DNA of 64,000 bases from Moringa oleifera (taxonomy: Eukaryota > Streptophyta > Magnoliopsida > Brassicales > Moringaceae). Below are positions 57,927 through 64,000 of this stretch, piece after piece. Where the stretch lies: contig JAJFZO010000579.1 in NCBI GenBank assembly GCA_021397835.1, positions 1,875,001 through 1,939,000 of the forward strand, written 5' to 3'. Both the position numbers and the translations under genes were made by a program. The notes below the pieces were generated by a model that was not told where the DNA came from, made no database searches, and worked only from the letters and a program-made list of their open reading frames with translations. Within the stretch, counting starts at the first letter, position 1. The number at the start of each line of letters is the position of its first letter.

Positions 57927-60249
57927 GTCCATGAAGTAAGTTGACTTTCATCTATATTTGAGTTTCATACAGGAAATATTTATTCTGCTAATTAACTATA
58001 TCATTGGACTTATATTATCTATGTCTTTGAACAAGTAAATCTGGGTACACATCGGCCGTACCTCCTGTGTGGGTGAGGAGAAGAGAAGAGGGAAAAGGGG
58101 ACTTCGGAGGCAGGTTGCATGAAAGAGAGTACCCTGTCTTCTGGGTGGTCTGATTCCGAGCTCCCTATGTTGCTTTCGTATTCTTTTCTTTCTACAGCTT
58201 ATGGAATGTGGTAGTGTTGCTGCAAACTGTTTCATTGACATGTATTGGAAAATGCAGACAATGTGATATTGTAATTTTCAGACTATACTATGTTAGTGAT
58301 AATTCTATGAATAAAGTTGACGTATTTTATTAAATGATGCATTGACTTAACTTATCTATAATGAGTCAAATTGCTTAAACCAATCCATTATTCTTTTTAA
58401 TTTGTTTGAAAAATTTAATATCTTAATTTGTTTTAAAAAACAATATAATTACATAATTATGATTAAAAAAATCAAAGCTTTTTTGCATAATTATCCTTGT
58501 TGGCAGCTTAGCTGCCAATAATGTGAAAGAAGAATGGATGTTAATGGGTGTAGGTAACGAGCCGAACTCCGTAACGGGCACGGGGCAACAGCTGGAAGCG
58601 GAGCCATACCTCTTCTTCAAAAGAGATCAAGCCCGCCTAAGTACTGGGAGTTGATTTGCACAATATTCAAAAGGTCAAAGTCTCATTATAACTGGAATCA
58701 GTTTAATAACAAATTAAGTTACAACATTTATATATATATATATATATATGTTAATGATAATTTTACACTCTGGTTATTGATTGTGTTAAAATAATGATAA
58801 TACCTATGAAAAAAATAAAGTGATACTGGAATTATATATCTTTTAAATAAACTCTTTCATGCTTGAGTTATTACGAAAATATTAAAAAATAATTTAAAAT
58901 TTTATATTATTAAAATGTAAAAATGACTTGACTTGTATATAAATGAGAAACCAACTTTTAAAAATATTTTACCGTCAAATTTTTCTTGACTTACATGTCC
59001 AAATTTAATTATGCAAAGTAAATAAAAAAATTTACGGTTCTTTCCTTCTGATTTTTTTGATTAGTTTGTTTTTGAGCTCATTTTTTTTTACTTTGTATAA
59101 TTTATTTGATTTCACGTGGATCTTGCGGTGAATTATCAAATGATTCAAGTATTTTAGATCTCAATTTACTTACATTATGACTTAAACTAAAAAAATATAA
59201 AAATGAAAAAGATAAGATAAAGTGTGGATAGAATCCAAGTAATTAATGGATCAATTTAATTGGGGCTTTTATATAATAAAATAAAATTTGTTTTTTGTTT
59301 AATTAAAAAAATATAATTAACAAAATTTCTACAAATATTGATAAAAAATAAAAAATTTACTTGAAAGTTCTCATTTTCCTCTTATTTTCTTTGCTTGGCT
59401 TCTTTTGGTTATATCAAATGGCCACATATTTGCTTCGAAGAAAAAAATAAATAAGAAAGTTGTCCCAAATGATCCTTTTAGAATTTAAAGCAAAAGTTAG
59501 TAAAGTTATATATTTTTATTTTTAATGTATGCTCTAATATTTTTATTGAATTATTAATTATTTATTATGAATTTAAAAGATAAATTTATTAGTACAAAAT
59601 CAACATGAAAATTTCAAGGATAGAGCAAAGAAGAACAAACCATATTATTATTTATGAACCCAAATTAAAAAAAAAGAAATGTCAATCGGTACAATGCCCA
59701 AGAAATTTCAAATTGCAAAACTTCTAAGTTCTATGCAAATTGCACATCACCATCTTCATCCCGACATGTCCTTTTTAATTTTTGGCAACATCAATAATTT
59801 TATTTGTAATTTTATGATGTTTAAATAGTATTTTTAAAGAAATTTATTTTTAAATAATTGGAAAATATTTTTGAAAACAAAATATTTTGATAAATATCTA
59901 AGCAGCATCTTAGTAAATTTTTAAAATAAAATCAGGTAGGAATGTTGATGTTTTTAAAGTAAATTTTAAAACAAAACTACTTGGACTAACGGAAACACTT
60001 TGACATTAAGGGGAAGAAGCTTGGCCAGCTCTCTTTCTGGTCCTTTTTGTCTTTCTTCTTTCTGGTTTCTTTGCTTCACTCCTCCTTTTTCTCCTTTCAA
60101 AGTTCTTCATGGCTTCACTTTGAATATTTTGGTTTCCTTTTTATTTACAGGAGTCTTTTTGCTCTCTTTCCTCGGCCTTTTCTCATATTCCTTCTTTCTA
60201 TTTCTTTTTTTTTTTTTGAATTATTTGTCACCACTTTCATTGTCATTTG
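57927..60249 (+). other. RLP 3' flank with orphan RLP leader fragments
   Basis: 58035-58260 resembles the RLP upstream tract (GGAGAAGAGAAGAGGGAAAA, GGCAGGTTGCATGAAAGAGA, then TTCTGGGTGGTC-GA as at 45080). 58320-58450 has two minisatellite units, and 58465-58690 is the partner of 47295-47590. A (TA)n run lies at 58727-58749. 58750-58950 is an upstream module. 59030-59140 matches the start of the leader, and 59995-60249 matches 45257-45489. None is followed by coding exons. Confidence 0.6.
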
Positions 60250-60700
60250 AAATAAAAAATCATTAGTTTAATATAATATAATTTTAAATATAAATTTTTA
60301 TATTTATTTTTTGTTGTTAATCAAATTTTTATATTTAAAAAGTAACTAACCGAATTTTGATATATCAATTTGATTAAAATTAAATTTTATCAAAACATTT
60401 AAAAATTAAGAATATTTGAAAATCTGAATTTTGATTTGAAATTTTTTTTATACATGAAAAAATATTCAAATTACTCATCGAAAAAAATTTTATAATTTTT
60501 TAAGTACAAAAATATATATTACAAAATTTTCATTATTAAAATTTTAAAAAATTCATAAAAGATAGATCTTGAATTGAAAATTATTCGAATATAAAAGATG
60601 AACTTAAAATGAAGTCAATAATTTATTTAAGTAATTTTTAAAGTATTTTAAAAAAAATATATTTAATCTTTTATAATTATTTAAGTTAATATTCCATTTA
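60250..60700 (-). repeat. AT-rich MITE-like repeat, inverted copy
   Basis: It lies between an orphan RLP leader and the leader of the truncated RLP. Layout and sequence match 45490-46025. Confidence 0.5.
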
Positions 60701-61077
60701 GACCTTTATGGTTCCTTAATTCCTTGTGCTTCTCTGGTTCGTCTCTTCTTTCACTCCTTTTTCGACATTTTGCATCCCATTGCGGTAAATTTTCCTTACT
60801 TGTGTTTCCTGTTTGGCTTTTCTTTTCTCTGTTCGCGTGAATAATTGCACTTTCTCATTACGAAAGAAGATTGATCAACATTTCTTTCAAGTCTCTGTTG
60901 TCTTTCTTCTTTACTCTTCCTTTTTCTCATTTGTTTCTCTTCATTGCTCCGCATTGATTTTCTTGGTTTCTTCCTTCACAGTCTTCATGCTCTCTTTCCT
61001 CACACTTTCTTTCAATCTAGTGGATATAAACTTGAGAGTGAAACAAACTGATGTGCATAGGCTGTGAAGATCAGGTA

Positions 61078-62368
61078 ATGGAGAGGTTGTCAGTGAAATA
61101 CTTGTTTTGGATCCTCATAATTTCATGGCAAGTGCATGGATGTCTAAGTTGCTTTGATGAGGAACGCACGGGTCTTTTGGAGCTCAAGGCCTTTATGAGA
61201 TCAGTAAGTGGCTATCCAAACAAGGTTCTTCCTTCATGGGTTGATGACAGAAAGAGTAACTGCTGTAGTTGGGAGAGAGTGAAGTGCAATATCACCACAG
61301 GACGTGTAATCGACCTTGCTATGAATGACACGAGGGAGTCTGGATACGACAAATTGGCTATTTTAAATCTTTCTTTGCTTTATCCTTTGGAAGAATTGCA
61401 AGCCCTTGATTTATCTTGGAACTTTTTCGAGGGTGAAGGCAAGTAAATTTTTTAATGCATTACAGCAAGAATATTTTCAGTTATAGAAATATGAGAATCT
61501 AATCAATTTAACCTTAGAGACTTCAAATGCTCACAATTCTAAGCTACTTGTTTAATGCATTATTACAAAGACTTGCAATTTCATATTTTCCCTTCCCGGA
61601 CAAATATTTTTTTTTGGATCTATTGAAATGTTTTCACTCACTTCCTGTATATGTTGATTAGTACAATCCACCTGGGAAAGGAGCCAAATGATTCCCTTTC
61701 AATTTCAAGTTTGTCATCATGAAAATTTTCTCCTCAATTTTGAAGTCTCGGGCCCAACATAACAGACATGAATGCATATTTAATATTAAATAAAAATATT
61801 GGTAATTTTATGGCATTTAAGAAGATACATCTGTTAATCACTTTAATAATGTTTTAATTTGTTAAAAAAATACGTTGTTGACATAATTTTATTTTAACAG
61901 GTTATGAAATCTTTGGGAGATTGAAGAAGTTGAGGGTCCTGAATTTTAGTGGTAATTACTTTTAACAACAGTATTATGCCCTCCTTAAGTGCAGCCACAT
62001 CACTGAGAACTTTGCTTCTTGGCGGGAATAACCTGGAAAGTCCCTTCCCCAGCAAAGGTACATATGTTCATATATGTTTCTTGATATTTCTTGTTGCTTA
62101 ACATCTGACACTATTCTGTAAACAAGTAGGGAGAAGCCAAATTTAATTTTAAGCATAATAAACAACGCAAATTTTTAACTCCTAAATATTTAGGAGAGGA
62201 TTTTTCTTAATCTAAGGACATGGGATTAACCCTTGATACTATCCTGCATATTTTACTTTTTTTTTTTTCAATATATGTTTTGTGTTGGTGCAGAGTTATC
62301 AAATTTAAAAAATTTGACAGTATTGCATCTTAGTGGCAATCATTTCAATGGCTCCCTGGCAACTCAAG
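61078..62368 (+). pseudogene. Truncated, frameshifted RLP copy
   Basis: Exons: 61078-61438, 61901-62057 and 62294-62368, matching exons 1, 7 and 8 of the intact RLP. Exon 1 encodes the same signal peptide and cysteine cap (C-C-S-W-E-R-V-K-C). Its donor is GC (AAG|GCAAGT) where the intact gene has GT, still a usable minor-class consensus. Exon 2 is 157 nt against 156 in the intact gene: an extra T creates TTT-TAA, with the stop at 61963-61965. The copy stops after the third exon, in an intron joined to ABC-transporter sequence at about 62411. It lacks all the large LRR exon, membrane span and tail, so it cannot make a receptor; at most a secreted N-terminal fragment. Confidence 0.88.
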
Positions 62369-62411
62369 GTAATTGTTTAAAATTGACTACCTCTTGGCTT
62401 AAGGAATGGAA

Positions 62412-64000
62412 ACAGCCACGACTGGCTGTACAGATGCAGCGTTCTGGATGCCCATGAAGAGCACTGCAGCATACATTAAACACTTTGCGTTGAACAAATC
62501 CTGTTGCTTTTCCCTATAATTCACATTTTGAATATCAGATTATCCAGAAACTATAGTGAGTCTGAAGATGAATCTTATCTGATGATGCCATTTTAACTTA
62601 CACTTCGGAGCCGAGGTCCCAGAACATTGACCCTAACATCAGCCCTATGAAGGTTGTGAAGAGAGATCTTATTTACAGCAGTGTAAGGGGGATTGCGCCA
62701 GTATGACCAATGTTGCTTCCATAAACAAGCCATACATTGGGTCAAAAATGTTTGCGAGTATTGACTAGGAAAACGGAGTTTCTTTTAACCAGGAGAAGGT
62801 CTGCTTAGATCTTTGATGAGAGCTTTGTTTCTCCTGAAAATTTACCATAAATCAGTTCTAAATTTGAGCTAAATATACAACATAAGAAGGCTGCTTCTGT
62901 GGTTTATATCAGATGCTGAAACATATGGAGACTTCGGATAAACTTACCTAAAAAGTTCTGAATTTTTGTAAATTTCAGTGAAATCAACACCCAAAGCTAT
63001 TTCTTGAGCTGGAGTAGTAACTTCTAACATCCAGATTGCTGGATTACACCCATCTTTGATCTTACTGATTCCTTGAATTCCCTTAATTAATAAAAGGTCA
63101 ATTGCAATTAAGCTACCTAACAAGAATTAAAATCATGGTATGCTCCAGGGATTCGATTGTTCATCATATCATACCTAAAAATACTTGATCAAATGGCAAG
63201 AATGGCAACACAAAGGACCTACATAGATCTTGTGTCCTCCTCGTTTCATCAGAAATAGCTGCAATACAATATTAAAAGTGTCATAATTGGAGCAAACAAA
63301 AAAAAAAAATTGGAGATAGCATCAATATTTCTTTGTGTCTAAAGTTCTCACCTCATCAAAGGTTTCAAATATATCGATGCTTGGCTGAGGATGGTGCAGA
63401 CAACTGTTCTTGCAGTGTCAACAGCGTTCCTAATTGTCTGCATAACTATTGCAGCAGCTCTTCCATCAAGCCCGGAAGTCGGCTCATCCATGAATATGAT
63501 ACATGAATATGATAGATGGATTTCTTTCTCTGATCTGTTGACAGGCCATTTGCACCAGGCAACCCAACCAAAGCTTGTCTCAGTGGGTTTAGTTCTACAC
63601 GTTCCATTACTTCCTGAATGAACATCTGCAATGATTCATGAAAGTTGAAGAGTCAACATTGGCCAGCTACCAGAAAGAAAGTTCATATGCTAAAACAATG
63701 CAGTGTTATCTTGGTTAGTTTGTATGCTGCAGCTTTAAAATTTCCTTAAGGACCAATCTGTCTTGAGGGACTCCCTGATCTTTCATTTCCTATAATGCTC
63801 ATTTCAATCAATTCAGAGCCTCATTCATCAGACAATGCTGCAGCCAAGATGGAACTTCAACCTTTAGACATATATGTTACTAGTAAAACTTTCTGTCATC
63901 TGTGGCATATCAACAGAGTATGAAATTTCATCGAAGGTAATGGAATGTGGCTCAAATGGAAGAACCATTCCCCTTTTCTTGTTGTGGTTGGCCTGAACAG
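62412..64000 (-). pseudogene. Decayed PDR-type (full-size ABCG) ABC transporter, partial
   Basis: Reading the minus strand from the window edge: about 64000-63900 has R-G-M-V-L-P-F-E-P-H-S-I-T-F-D and Y-S-V-D-M-P-Q. About 63790-63738 has D-Q-G-V-P-Q-D-R-L-V-L. 63625-63352 has [28 protein letters not shown], then in another frame Walker [11 protein letters not shown]. 63258-63175 has K-R-G-G-H-K-I-Y-V-G-P-L. 63081-62948 has W-M-L-E-V-T-T-P-A-Q-E-I-A-L-G. 62833-62602 has C-M-A-C-L-W-K-Q-H-W-S-Y-W-R-N-P-P. About 62475-62412 has M-Y-A-A-V-L-F-M-G-I-Q-N-A-A-S-V-Q. Intact relatives export hormones, terpenoids or cuticle precursors at the plasma membrane. Here the Walker A exon is missing, part of the region before Walker B is deleted, and there are frameshifts and an in-frame stop (P-G-stop-K-K), so it is dead. 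Confidence 0.92.

Noticed and set aside
62233..62457. 74-codon frame spanning the RLP-ABCG join as a fusion protein
   Set aside because: It reads the ABCG part antisense and ignores the intact intron donor at 62369; it is chance read-through.

Overview
The window is nuclear DNA of a flowering plant, most likely a woody eudicot (probably a rosid). It has split genes with GT-AG introns, a cytosolic-type tRNA-Ser, plant-only families (CC-NBS-LRR, VQ protein, LRR receptor-like protein, PDR-type ABCG, kelch F-box of the PAL/cytokinin group), a degraded insert of plastid DNA and long A/T-rich spacers full of small repeats. The species cannot be named from the sequence.

Layout. 1-7200: spacer with a decayed LINE tail, a ~190 bp plastid ccsA fragment and several AT-rich MITE-like elements. 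7461-13798 (-): XRCC1, a BRCT-domain DNA-repair scaffold, seven coding exons. 14917-14998 (+): tRNA-Ser(AGA). 15232-22910 (+): CENP-C, the inner kinetochore protein, with at least eleven coding exons; its giant sixth exon holds three tandem, gap-free 669-bp repeats. 22911-32440: about 9.5 kb of A/T-rich spacer with many MITE-like copies. 33470-34534 (+): intronless F-box/kelch protein of the KFB/KMD group. 35524-38244 (-): intact intronless CC-NBS-LRR resistance gene of the RPS2/RPS5 class. 43328-43951 (-): VQ-motif protein. 44950-62411: a cluster of LRR receptor-like protein (RLP) modules, comprising one apparently intact 9-exon gene (51689-57926), one truncated frameshifted copy (61078-62368) and several orphan promoter/leader fragments. 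62412-64000 (-): a decayed PDR-type ABC transporter running off the window edge and joined directly to the broken RLP.

How the genes relate. XRCC1, CENP-C and the kelch F-box gene look like an old housekeeping block. From memory, Arabidopsis has XRCC1 (At1g80420) near a KFB gene (At1g80440) on one duplicated segment, and CENP-C (At1g15660) next to a KFB gene (At1g15670) on the other, so this window appears to keep the unsplit ancestral order. The right-hand 25 kb is a defence-type, fast-turnover region (NLR, VQ, RLP) where exons, leaders and upstream repeats have been copied in pieces. The most unusual structures are the exact triplication inside CENP-C, the one-LRR-per-exon cassettes of the RLP with a tandem two-exon duplication, and the dispersed long-TIR AT-rich element family. 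Nothing here is clearly a wholly new biological system. All exon borders were read by eye from splice signals and frame and have not been tested against transcripts.
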